Source: Enoplolaimus lenunculus | Taxonomy: Eukaryota; Nematoda; Enoplea; Enoplida; Thoracostomopsidae | NCBI GenBank assembly: GCA_030248215.1 | Contig: JASANG010002504.1 | Coordinates: 82,294 to 146,293, forward strand | Direction of reading: 5' to 3' | Length of the DNA stretch: 64,000 nt | Shown here: positions 23,801 to 33,440 of the stretch, piece by piece | How positions within the stretch are numbered: position 1 is the stretch's first letter | Layout: the number at the start of each line of letters is the position of its first letter | The notes under the pieces: generated by a model | What the model was told of the DNA's origin: nothing | Database searches by the model: none | The model's input: only the letters and a program-made list of their open reading frames with translations | Made by a program: the position numbers and the translations under genes

Positions 23801-25333
23801 ACTAATTCTCGTTTAGTTCAGAAGCCAAAAGATAATAAACGTACTGAAACGGTAACAATGAAAACTCGCATGTTCGAAATGTACTATGGAATTCAGTTTT
23901 GTCTGTTGCTGACCTAATTTCATAATTAAGAAGGGGGGTAGTTTGCATACTTTACAAGTACAATTACTTTTTGAGCCCTTAGTAACTTTTTCAGTATACA
24001 CTGTGCGATTGATTACAGAAGCGGACCGGAGCCGAATATGTTTTAGGGAGCCGATCGCTATATCCAACATTTGCATGTTGTTTTTTGTTTCAGGACAAAT
24101 TAAGTGAAATTCAAACGCTTGTGATGTCCTTATTACGAGACCGGGGGGTATTGCATCAGTACAATATTAAACAACAACAGCAACTAAATTATAGTTCTAT
24201 GAGTCAGAATGATTCGCTTGATTACAAAGACAACACGACAGATCGTACCAGCGCTAAAAATGATCGATATTGGAGGAATCCAACAGAACGGCGACATTCT
24301 TCGGCGAGTCTTAGGCGTCCAGTGGCTGAAAGAATACGGAAATTGAGCGAAATTATTGTCAATGAAGAGACTGGGCAAGAAACGGTTCACTCTAGCGAAA
24401 TTGCGGAGAGCAGTCAAAGCAAAGCAGATGTCAGGAACATAGGGCCTACAGGAATGCGTCAAGAGTGGGACCGTGTTGTTCAGAATGGCGTTCCGTACGG
24501 TAGTCAAGAGTCTGATGTCGATGATGGAAGTTCCGAGGGGACCGCGTCGCCTGTTGGAGGTCAGAACAGTTCCCAGACGTTCGGAAAACTTTCAGGTAAG
24601 CTGGAAATATTTGTGGTCTGAGGTAAAACGAAAATCTTGAGAACAGGCGGCGGATATACAAATGAATATGCAGTTTGAAGTGGTGTTGGGTGAATAGTGT
24701 TTTATTTCATGTTAGCTAATAGATGCTTTTCGCTAAGCAGTATGGGCTTTTGTCACCACGAAATCTATGTTTTTTCTATGTTTTATTGTTTTGTACAGTT
24801 TCTGGTCGATGGCAGAAATTGGATTGTATCCTGGACTTTTGGTAGCTTTTGGATTTTCATATAGGTGTAAAACAGCAATGACGTAGCTTCTGTTCCAAGG
24901 TTAATGTAGTCAATGTGGAATCAAAAACTCATCATTAACAAAATAATTCTGGACACAACTGTAGTATATTCAATAAGAAACAGACCGATTTTAGCCTTTA
25001 GCAAACTCCCGGTCAAGCTACTGTACGCCGGTCTATCTACTTCTCGCTTCAAGTATTTTGTTTATTTTAGAAACTTTCTGACGTTTTAGATTTATGTTTC
25101 ATATTTCTTGTTCGTTTAGTTACTTTATTTTACATTTTGTTTTAGGTACTGCAAAACGAGTGCCACTTAGCTCAGCTATTGAGACAGATGATGGTCTGTT
25201 GACAACAACAGCAACAACACAAAAAATCTTACAACTTTTGTCCGAAATCCAACATTCATCCGCTACTGCGACAAATCAGTCCGAAAAACATATCCATTGT
25301 CGATTTTGTAGCGGGCAACTGGAAGTTGTATGA
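11756..25333 (+). CDS. GOLGA2: Golgin GM130 (golgin subfamily A member 2), complete, 24 exons
   Basis: GM130 is a cytoplasmic coiled-coil tether on the cis-Golgi that binds p115, Rab1 and GRASP65. Exons: 11756-11809, 12106-12181, 13618-14756, 15059-15139, 15497-15631, 16059-16165, 16525-16678, 16836-17039, 17434-17522, 18067-18257, 18441-18547, 19806-20024, 20172-20285, 20493-20633, 20897-21058, 21219-21332, 21780-21917, 22280-22402, 22721-22793, 22934-22992, 23392-23494, 23645-23751, 24094-24595, 25146-25333. The phases join into 1459 codons plus TGA (human is about 1002). Diagnostic matches to human GM130 are KLASARRKLKKFQ at the N-terminus, TISVLIAEKSDLQ, LKQQIAELQDQFV, ETDTVGEYITIYQHQR, and QKILQLLSEIQ near the C-terminus. 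Residues 1-43 form the basic N-terminus, about 44-423 a Ser/Asn-rich linker, about 424-1230 coiled coil, and the rest a low-complexity tail. The weakest junctions are the exon 3 donor (CAG|gttcaa) and the exon 11 donor (18547 keeps phase; 18579 is a better site but breaks it). Confidence 0.93.
12411..12811. mobile_element. hAT-type MITE, TTCCGAT family
   Basis: It runs from AAGTTGCAATCGGAATTCCG to TTCCGCTTTGCACCCCTG and matches 6165-6586 along its length. The left terminus is worn and no clear target duplication remains. It is inserted in GOLGA2 intron 2. Confidence 0.65.
13141..13462. mobile_element. hAT-type MITE, TTCCGG family
   Basis: It starts TAGGGTGCAAGTTTC and ends TTCCGATTGCACCCTG. 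Flanks ctggacgc and ccggaggc agree at six of eight bases. It carries TTCCGG/CCGGAC motifs near the ends and a middle shared with 3020-3405. It lies in GOLGA2 intron 2. Confidence 0.7.
13618..14756 (+). CDS. GOLGA2: GOLGA2 giant exon 3, Ser/Asn-rich linker
   Basis: This 1139-nt exon encodes about 380 residues with no predicted coiled coil, rich in Ser, Asn, Glu and Thr. Its frame is open from 13518 to 14813. The acceptor TATAG at 13617 restores phase with exon 2. The donor CAG|gttcaa is weak but joins exon 4 in phase 0. Vertebrate GM130 has only about 100 residues of linker here, so this explains most of the extra protein length. Confidence 0.8.
18887..19300 (-). other. Unidentified open frame in GOLGA2 intron 11
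   Basis: A 137-residue frame is open on the strand opposite GOLGA2, in an intron of about 1.26 kb. It is rich in Asn, Arg and Lys. No motif is recognised and no splice sites were convincing. It may be part of an old insertion that enlarged the intron, or chance. Confidence 0.2.
21371..21600. mobile_element. MITE with CTGCAAGT motifs in GOLGA2 intron 16
   Basis: The left end GCCCTATTCACATCTGCAAG and the right end CTCGTGAATAGGAAT (with TTTGCTGCAAAATTTGCA just inside) form imperfect inverted repeats. The interior repeats CTGCAAGTATTTGCA. Related sequence occurs at about 36650-36825 and at the right window edge. Confidence 0.6.
21965..22134. repeat. Long foldback hairpin in GOLGA2 intron 17
   Basis: Arms of about 75 bp pair imperfectly. 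The left arm includes GACTTTTGAAGGGGGCAG and ends CACTGAAGC. The right arm begins GCTTCACTGTCCG and includes CCCCCCTCAAAAGTC. The loop is about 11 nt. It is probably a palindromic MITE. Confidence 0.75.
22425..22620. mobile_element. Decayed copy of the CAAGAGT MITE
   Basis: It shares TGTACCCCCT, AAAAACGCAACG, CATACTCTTG and CACTCTTGAT with the better copies at 37838-38137 and 47060-47335. Its left end is lost. It lies in GOLGA2 intron 18. Confidence 0.55.
23392..23751 (+). CDS. GOLGA2: GOLGA2 exons 21-22, most conserved coiled-coil block
   Basis: Exon 21 (23392-23494) and exon 22 (23645-23751) together read ETDTVGEYITIYQHQRKVI, then RGKDEHIEKLVEENQMI. Human GM130 has ETDTIGEYIALYQSQRAVL then REKEEYISRLAQDKEEM at the same place. 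This block is the strongest evidence for the gene's identity. A 1-nt phase-1 overhang is split across the intron. Confidence 0.95.
25146..25333 (+). CDS. GOLGA2: GOLGA2 last exon with PDZ-ligand-like C-terminus
   Basis: It contains TTTATTQKILQLLSEIQ, matching NPTAQQIMQLLREMQ of human GM130, and ends HCRFCSGQLEVV before TGA. The human protein also ends in hydrophobic residues (KITVI) that bind the GRASP65 PDZ domains. LEVV is a plausible PDZ ligand, so GRASP binding may be kept. A weak poly(A) signal ATTAAA lies at about 25478. Confidence 0.88.
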
Positions 25334-26330
25334 ATACTGTTTTGAAATTTCAATTTTTTAGAAAGTTTGTTTGTAATTGTTGACTCAGTTAAAAAATGAT
25401 GAAAATTTTTAAATGTAAATTTTAATTATTTTAAGACTTTTTGATTATTAATCTCGACTGGAAAAAGTGTGAAGTGAATTAAATACGTTCATGTGGGCGG
25501 TCAAGCAGGGTTAGGAATCAATACCCTTTGTTATTTTAGTTCATAGTTTTTCGGATCTTTTTCAATTCACAACACAGGATCCACCTTAGATAGAAATTTT
25601 CACAGAATGAGCCGTCCTTCCATAATTTTTGCTACGCGTCCGATTGCGTTCTTCACTAGTGACGAGCCAAAAAATCATAGAATAATTAAACCAATGATAA
25701 ATGACCATCAGTAAATGTGGTGGTATTGTTCTAACAAAAGATGTTAATCTGGTACGCTATGTAGGTTTGAGCACACTATTGAATTATAGTTTCGAGTATT
25801 TCAGTAATGAATTTCGTTACTTTTTGGTATATTGTATAATTTAATATTTACCTCGAATTTACAGTTTTTGTGTATTGCTGGTTTTGTGTGTATATTCTGT
25901 TTCTAAATATTAGTACGATATCGTATATTTGTAATTGGGGGTGTAGCATTGTATCTTTTGTACATTCTTTTTTGTGATGTTGCGGAATATCTTGCTACAA
26001 CTCAAGTTGGACCAAAATATATTTCTAAGGTTAAAATTACAATGCATATTGCTTGGTTCGGGGCATTCAGTATCTATGCAAGTTGAACAAGCGTAAAGAT
26101 GGGAAACACAATTGGGGTACGCTTTATAAATATTACAGAAATTGGAAAATCGCATAACTTAAAGACGTCCCCGAGCCATACGGTATAATGGACGAAACCA
26201 GAAAAAGATCTAAACAGAGCGTAAAACGGAACCAGATTATATTGGAAGCAGAATGGCAACAGCATTATTATAAGTATTGGAATGCGAATTTAAAAAACGA
26301 CCGCCAAGCGATATAAATGTACCGCCGATG
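25334..26330. other. GOLGA2 3' flank, no gene seen
   Basis: AT-rich sequence following the GOLGA2 stop. No exon or well-bounded repeat was recognised. Confidence 0.5.
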
Positions 26331-26467
26331 GCCCAATGTAAAGAACAGTGGCGGAACAGTAAAGCATAGTCCTAAGCCTAAGCCAAGCAAAAATTTAGGC
26401 TAAAGCTTAAGCTTACTCTATTCTAGTTTCACAGAAAAACTCTCCGCCCCTGATCTTTACATGGGCC
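26331..26467. mobile_element. 137-bp MITE of the AAGCCTAAGCC family with 7-bp target duplication
   Basis: The ends GCCCAATGTAAAG and CTTTACATGGGCC are inverted repeats. GCCGATG flanks both sides (26324-26330 and 26468-26474). The interior is built from CCTAAGCCTAAGCC and TAAGCTTA. Other copies occur at 27168, 27610, 39330, 39762 and their mirror positions. Confidence 0.85.
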
Positions 26468-26517
26468 GCCGATGTACACGTTCACATAACGCTTTTGTCT
26501 TGGGAATACGCTTATAC

Positions 26518-26990
26518 CAGGGTTCCAACCCGAAGATTTTGTCGGAAGCGGAATCGGAATCAAATTTTTCTGTCGGAACCGGAATCGGAATCAAGTTTTA
26601 GTAATTCTGTTAAAAAGTTAAAGGTGTATGATTTAATTTTTGTTGCAGTTTGCCTGTTTTCGTAACTGTTCACAGTTTCAGTAAAAATTGTTTATATACT
26701 TAGCTGACGGAATACACATAACAACTCGGAATGTTTACAAAGAAAAAACCAACAGAATAATTGCAAATGAACGAAACAAAACGAAACAAGCAAAATCTAA
26801 GTTCAGTCATCTTAAAAACTCGTAACCGAAAAATCAGAATTTCGGCATTGGAACAGCAGTCAGCCGGAATCGGAATCAGAAGTCAAATTTTGCCGCAATT
26901 TAGCCGGAATTGAAATTCCGATTCCGGCTGACTGCTGTTCCAATGTTGAAATTCTGATTTTTCCGGAATTGAAATTCCGATGGAACCCTG
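26518..26990. mobile_element. hAT-type MITE with perfect 8-bp target duplication, nested
   Basis: The ends CAGGGTTCCAACC and GATGGAACCCTG are flanked on both sides by gcttatac (26510-26517 and 26991-26998). The interior carries CGGAATCGGAATC and GCCGGAAT motifs and a foldback around GACTGCTGTTCCAAT. It is inserted into the right part of an AAGCCTAAGCC-family element, whose end (CTATACATTGGC-like) continues to about 27040. Confidence 0.9.
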
Positions 26991-27167
26991 GCTTATACTA
27001 TTGTTACGACCCTGATGTATACATTGGCTGAAGTTATAAACGAGTTAATAATTTTAAACGTGATCTGAATTTTCCTATTAATCACAGCATGGTTGATGTT
27101 TTTGTAAATTATTGTTTTTGGGAGATGGTACATATTATTTGTTTAAATTCCATTGCGTGGTTGATGT

Positions 27168-27268
27168 GGCCCATGCATAAAACAGGGCCGGAAAGTTTTT
27201 AGAATGATTTTTGCTTAGGCTTAGGAATTTGCTTATACTACTGTTCCGGCCCTGTTCTACACATGGGC
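27168..27268. mobile_element. Short AAGCCTAAGCC-family MITE
   Basis: GGCCCATGCATAAAACAGGG at the left and CCCTGTTCTACACATGGGCC at the right are inverted repeats. It is an internally deleted copy of the family at 26331. The target duplication is partial. Confidence 0.7.
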
Positions 27269-27609
27269 CGCAGATGTTATATATTAAGGAGTAAACTATA
27301 TTTGTGTCCAATGCTGTTCGCAAGCTGATAGATTGGCACTGTATTATTCAAAACGTACGTTTGGTGATTTTGAAAAAGTTAAATCTATAAGGCAATATAC
27401 AACCGGAGGTGAAAATAATCGGAGCCGGAAGGCAACAAAGCTTGCAGGAACCGGAAATGCAGGTGAAGCAAAATTCTGTAATCGAAGTTGTGTTAGTTTT
27501 GCTAAACTTACAGCAGGTTCCGAAACTGCCGGCAAAAAGTCGCGTGAATTTGGAAGTCAATTTTCTGTTTTAGCAGGAGGCGAACTCGTCTGTTAAATTG
27601 TAAAAAACA

Positions 27610-27771
27610 GGGTTGGGACAGTATTATAGGCATATTCCTAAGGCTAAGCCTAAAGGTAAGCGTAAGAAAGCATTTTTAAGCCTAAGCCAAGCAAATAAAT
27701 TAGTCTAAAGCTTAAGCTTACTTTATTCCAGTGCCACAGAAAAACGTTCCGCCCCCGATCTTTAAATGGGC
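27610..27771. mobile_element. AAGCCTAAGCC-family MITE, worn
   Basis: It runs from GGGACAGTATTATAGGCATA to CCCCGATCTTTAAATGGGCC and contains TAAGCCTAAGCCAAGC and AGCTTAAGCTTACTTTATTC. The left terminus is eroded. Confidence 0.65.
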
Positions 27772-27914
27772 CGCTGTCTTGAATGTAGAACAGAGGCGAA
27801 ACAATATTTTACAAAAAAATCTAGCCAGTACGCCTAGGCGTAAGAATGAGCTTATCCGAAAAACTAGACACTATGTCTTTTGCTCTAGTGCACAACTTCA
27901 CTTTTAAGTTTTTG

Positions 27915-28667
27915 TGGGGGAACCGTTTGGGTGAAATCAACCGTTGTGGTGAAACCAACCGTAAGGGTAAAACCAACTGTTGGGGTGAAACCAACCGTTG
28001 GGGTGAAATTAACCGTTGTGGTAAAATCATCAGTTGTGACAAGGCCAACCACTGGGGTGACCAACTATTGAGGTGACACCAACCGGCAGGGTGAAACCAA
28101 CCATTGTGGTAAACTGTCGGGGTGAAACCAACCGTTAGGGTGTAAACAACCGTTGGGGTGAAACCAACCGCTGGGATGAAACCAACCACTGGCTTGAAAC
28201 CAACCGTTTGGGTGAAATCAGCCGTTTGGTTAAACCAACCGTTGGGGTAAAACCAACTGCTGGGGTGAAACCAACCGTGGGGTGAAACCAACCTTTTGGG
28301 TCAAATCAGCCGTTGTGGTGTATCCCACTCTTTAGGTGAAACAAACTGCTGGGGTAAAACCAACCGTTTTTGTGAAACAAACCGTTGGGGTGAAATTAAC
28401 CATTGGGGTAAAACTAACCGCCGGGGAGTAAGGCCAACCGCTGGGGTGAGACCAACCATTGAGGTGAAACCAACCTTTGGGGTGAAACCAACCGTTGTGG
28501 TGATATGGGGTGAAACCAACCGTTTGGGTGAAACCAACCGTTGGGGTAAAACCAACCGCTGGGGTGAAACCAACCAACCTTTTAGGTGAAATCAACCGGT
28601 GTGGTGAAACCAACCGTTCGGGTAAACCAACTGCTGGAATGAAACCAACCGTTGGGGTAAACCCGAC
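27915..28667. repeat. 18-bp minisatellite, array 1
   Basis: About 40 diverged copies of an 18-bp unit, GGTGAAACCAACCGTTGG, on the plus strand. The same unit fills the arrays at 43630 and 56222. A flank at 28668-28870 is shared with the flanks of those arrays, so the three are copies of one larger repeat. Confidence 0.9.
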
Positions 28668-28870
28668 CCTAAGGTCTTTGAACTGCACCTGTAGTGTTAT
28701 AACCGTAAAATTACAAAGCTAACGAGTAAATCGTGCTGAGCCAAAATGAAAAATTCGTGCACTTTCTGTAAGGAGTTTTGACCGTAACTACTGAAGACCA
28801 CACTCGTTTGGCAAATCCGTTTGTACAGATATTTCGTACGTACAAGGATACCAGTGTACTGTAGTTTGGG
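28668..28870. repeat. Conserved flank of the 18-bp minisatellite
   Basis: It contains CGTGCACTTTCTGTAAGGAG, ACCGTAACTACTGAAG and GGATACCAGTGTAC. The same blocks lie beside the arrays at about 43420-43625 (inverted) and 57340-57550. This marks a repeat family that carries the minisatellite inside it. Confidence 0.75.
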
Positions 28871-30492
28871 CTCGCTGCACAGTAGTTGTCCGTTGGGGTG
28901 TCCCAGAAAGGGCGGATCCAGCGGGGATGAGCGATACACCCCCCACCGGCTGCTGGTTGTAAATTATTTCAGGGATAAAATCAAACTTACAATGCAATTT
29001 TTTGTTCCCATATCTCAAAATTTCACAGTTTTTAGGGGCTTCGCCCCGAAACTCAACACAACTAATTTTCAATGTACTTTGACAAGTTTTAAAATGCATC
29101 TGGCTTCTCGCTCGCCATCGCTCGCGAGTTTGGGGAGAGTTCTCACTCCTGTTTGCCCCGGCACTACGAGATAGTGTCTCTCGTGTGGGGGAATAAAAAG
29201 TGCAAATTTTGTTACAGAGGGACTGCCCCCCTGCATGCGTTTACCTGTGGACTTTGTATCCTATGCGCGAACCTAAGCCTACGCCTAAACTTTAGCCTAA
29301 AGCGTAGGCTTAAGGTTAAGCCGAACCGAGTCTACCAAGCTATGGAAAGGAAACCGGGAAAATAAATAAAGACCCTTACACGCGGCGTCTCTGCGTCCCG
29401 AAAAACAAAACACCCACTTCCACTCCCCCCCCCCCAAACACCCCCCCCCCCACCAAACCCCACGGCCCAAACCCCCCCCCCCCACCCCACACCCCCCCAA
29501 ACCCCTGTATGCGCCTCTCCTGAAAATTTTTTAGCCCCCTAGCAAGGTGAGCTGGCTACAGGCGTGGGACAGTGGTTCTTGACTTATGCAGTCGCGATGA
29601 ATGTGGCCTAACAGCCATGACCTGATTCGGCATAGTATACGCTTTACGCCATAAAGCATGACATCATCGAAAAACGTATTTTTGTATAGGTTTGTTTTTT
29701 GTTGAGGCAACAAAGCCCATGAGACGCGTATCTGGTATGGTTGTTTTTGAGTGACGTGTTTGTAGTCTTAAGGTACAATCTTTAGTTTCTGATTTTGGGA
29801 GGCCTAGCTGTAGTTTAACTGCCCACTGCCAATTTGGTTTGGGCGTTGTGTTAAGCCAAGTGGATGTAGGGTTGAGCGCCCTAGTACTGAGAGCAGGTTC
29901 TGTACAAAGCCGTAGGCCTTCACTCAACAATGTTGGCGTATGCTCCGAAGAGCATAAACAAACAGAAGTGGACCCAGAAATTTGTGATGGGGGCCGGCTG
30001 GCAAAAGTTATGAGTTTAGGTATGTGCCGATTTTCTGAGGGGGTAAATTATAAGGTAGAGAGACCTTGCCGTTTTATCACAAAAATTTTCGGACTGGGGG
30101 CGTATGTCGCCTTCTGCCCACGCCTCTTGTATCTGTTAGTGTAAATAAGAATATATCTTCGGTATATACCTATCATGAAACAGAAGTACTTGCGATTGGA
30201 AGAAAATACTTGCTTAGATTTTGCGGTTAAACTTAGTACTGGCGTAAGTAACTACGACAGAAATTGTTGATGGTTACTTTAAAACCAACACTTGAAATGT
30301 AAAATTTTATATTTGCGTTGGTTTTGTTTCTTTAACGAAAGTCAATTATGCCACCATCGTCCTGTAAAAGATCAAATTTAACAGTTTCTTGCTTTAAGTG
30401 AGCTCTCGGTTTGTGACTCTGCTACGTACTTCCAATTCGATTGTAAAGTCTACATGTATACGTGTCGTCTGCTGACATTTATCCACTTGTAC
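28871..30492. other. Gene-free stretch with mixed repeat fragments
   Basis: A GC-rich repeat fragment (GGGCGGATCCAGCGGGG) lies at about 28905. A C-run tract with scattered A lies at 29424-29500. A fragment at about 29970-30130 (CAAAAGTTATGA, TTTTATCACAAAAATTTTC) recurs at 42306-42490. No exon was recognised. Confidence 0.5.
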
Positions 30493-31294
30493 CAGGGTTG
30501 TCTTTTTTCCGGAAAAAAATTATGACCGGAAAAATGAATTTTTTCCATTGTTCCGGAAAAAATGAAAAAAATGGAAAAAATTCATTCTTTGTCCGAGTGA
30601 TCGGTTATCCCACTCTTAGCCGGAGTTTGCCCAAAAATGCTTGCATTATGAAACTTTCTGCATATTTGAGCTTCTCGTGATATGCCCTGATCATTCCAAG
30701 CCCAAATTTGGATTTTTAAAAAAATCGATTTTTAAGGCCACAAGTTCAGCCCATTGGAGCGCAAAAATATTTTTGCGATAAGTTGGACAAATTATATATC
30801 AGTGACTCGCTAGCCAAACGTTTGTTTGGGAACATTTAACAATATTCGTCTTAGCTCCGTAACCTGTGTCAAATGGTATGTAATTTGTATAATGTTTCGA
30901 CAAAAATTTTTGAGTCCAATGGAGGAATTTGGGAATTTAAAATTCTAATTTTTTTAAAAATTTGAATTTTGGCGTGGAATAATCGGAGGAGGTCATCAGA
31001 ACATCAGAAACTCATGAGTGGAGCGAGCTAAAGAAATCACACTTGTTTTTTAAGTATATATTAAATCCCATGATATTTTTGAGTTTTTTAACATCAAAGG
31101 CTCTCAATTGCTGCAATCTCGCGAGCAAAGCGAGGTTGAAGCTAGACGTAAAAACATTATTTTATATGATATTTAGTTGTAAATTATATTTAGGAATCGT
31201 TTAATATTTTTCCGTTTTTCCACCCCCCCCCCCCCCGGAAACAAATGGAAAAAACATTTTTTTTCCGGCAATTGTTTTCAGGCCAACAACCCTG
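30493..31294. mobile_element. 802-bp hAT-type element with perfect 8-bp target duplication
   Basis: The ends CAGGGTTGTC and GGCCAACAACCCTG are flanked by acttgtac on both sides (30485-30492 and 31295-31302). TTTTCCGGAAAAAA-type motifs lie near both ends. There is no coding frame of note, so it is non-autonomous. A C-run at about 31222-31237 lies near the right end. Confidence 0.9.
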
Positions 31295-32910
31295 ACTTGT
31301 ACAGTCCTTCCACACTAGTGTAATTTAATAGAAGTCAACAGTTCTGAAAAACTAATGTTTATGTTTGCTAAGCTAAGTATTGGTTTGAACTGATGCGTAG
31401 GCGTTGTGGCTGAAGCTTAGGCTAAAGCGGAGCCTAAGCCTCCTTTGGGGTCCATGTTACGTCAGGGCCATCCAGCTGTCATTAAGTATTTTTATATACT
31501 TATATACAGCAAATATTTCATCAGAACCTAACGAAGGATTCGTCGTTTTTCGGTGTTGGAATGCTTTTTGTAAAGTTGAGTACGATAAAACAGTGGCGGA
31601 TCCGCAAGTAACGGGGTTGTATCCCCCACGGGCCCTGTTTTGATAAAAAATTTTCAATGCAAACGGTTCATCTGAAACTTTACCGTCTTCAGCTTTAAAA
31701 CTTTGTAGTTTGTAAATATAGGTTGGCTATATTGCAACGCTTTCTGAGGCTAAACGACTTACATTTTTCGTTCACATGACATATCAGTATCTTTACTGAT
31801 GTGTACGTTTAGAGTATGTGGGATTGTAATAAAAATTGTGTTTCAAACAAATGCAACAAGCTAGAACTAATGATGTGGGTTGCATATGTCCCTCAGGATT
31901 CTCCTTCGATACTACATCTTTTGACACACCCGAATAAAAATAGCACCCTTACTAATTTCTCAAACAATTTTGCTTAAATTTCAAAAATTTCAGTTGCAAT
32001 TTCCGTTACAACCACGTTATCATCAAATCAAACTCTTGGGCAACGTCGTTGGCTGACAAAATTTTAAGCCAGAAATTTTTTCAAACCCATTTTTGTTTTT
32101 CTTACGTTTCCTGCCCCCCCGGTGTCACAGAGCTTTTGTAGACACAAAATTAATCACAGTACATTGGTGAAATTGTGTTTGTGCCAATATATTAATATTA
32201 AACAAGAAAATTGAAAACAAAAATTGTTTTTGGAATTGCATTTTCAAATGTTTAGCTTTTAGCGGCTGAAAATGTCAAAAATCATTGTTGATTATATCGC
32301 TCAAAAATATCGACGGTGATGTTATGTTTTGTGAAGTCCGTACCATCAGGCAACTCGAGGCCTGCTTCCGATTCCTAACAGAAAATGAAGTAGGCAATTT
32401 TGGAATTTTGCTACAGGTTTCAACAATTTCAGATGCGAAATTTTTCGTAATTCTATCAGTTGTTTTTTGTTTCTATGATTCTAACATGATTTTAACTTTC
32501 TAATTTTGCAACACTTCTGGATCCGGTTTCGTAGGCCGATGCTTGAAATATTGCTAATTTTGGTATTGACGATGAAAAATACATCCCTTCCCCGTAAATT
32601 TGCATTGCTAGAACATGGTATTAAATATATAAATATGTATATATATATACATATACATATATATATGCATTTATTAAACTATACATATATTTTCTATCTC
32701 AGCTCTCTTAAAGGCTTATTTCTTTTTCGGTCTTATTCGGTGCCAGATGTAATCCGTATTGGTCACTCAAAATCAGGCTAAAGCTTACTGGTCGAATGCC
32801 ATAACTGCTGCTGCATATTCACCCTCAAATCAATTATGTTTAGATTGAAAACACAAATTCGATTAAATATATTTTAACATTTTCGAAATTTGAGTCGTAT
32901 TAATAAAATT
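31295..32910. other. Gene-free AT-rich stretch
   Basis: A fragment of the AAGCCTAAGCC family lies at about 31405-31440 and a TA-rich microsatellite at about 32632-32670. A 72-codon frame at 32285-32503 has no recognisable motif or splice sites. Confidence 0.45.
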
Positions 32911-33440
32911 GGCTTTAATATTTGATCTGATAGATTTCTGGCTATCCTGCCACTATTGACGGTCCCAGAATTTTCCTCGGGGGGAGGATGGGGCGGGGAG
33001 CTTTAATATTTGATCTGATAGATTTCTGGCTATCCTGCCACCATTGACGGTCCCAGAATTTCCCTCGAGGGGAGGATGGGGCGGGGGGCTTTAATATTTG
33101 ATCTGATAGATTTCTGGCTATCCTGCCACCATTGACGGTCCCAGAATTTCCCTCGAGGGGAGGATGGGGCGGGGGGCTTTAATATTTGATCTGATAGATT
33201 TCTGGCTATCCTGCCACCATTGACGGTCCCAGAATTTCCCTCGAGGGGAGGATGGGGCGGGGGGCTTCAATATTTGATCTGATAGATTTCTGGCTATCCT
33301 GCCACCATTGACGGTCCCAGAATTTCCCTCGAGGGGAGGATGGGGCGGGGGGCTTTAATATTTGATCTGATAGATTTCTGGCTATCGTGCCACTATTGAC
33401 GGTCCCAGAATTTTCCTCGGGGGGAGAATGGGGCGGGGTG
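32911..33440. repeat. Six tandem copies of an 88-bp G-rich unit
   Basis: Units start (ctttaatatttgatctgat) at 32913, 33001, 33089, 33177, 33265 and 33353. Inner copies are nearly identical; the first and last share variants (ccactattgac, ttttcctcgg). Each ends in a tract like GAGGGGAGGATGGGGCGGGG. Confidence 0.95.

Noticed and set aside
27915-28667. CRISPR-like array
   Set aside because: Repeats are contiguous without unique spacers and the DNA is clearly animal.
27821-28722. Repeating-peptide frames over minisatellite array 1
   Set aside because: Same cause as the array at 43630: an 18-bp unit read in frame.
32285-32503. 72-residue frame with EVRTIRQLEACFRFL
   Set aside because: No splice sites, motif or second copy support it.
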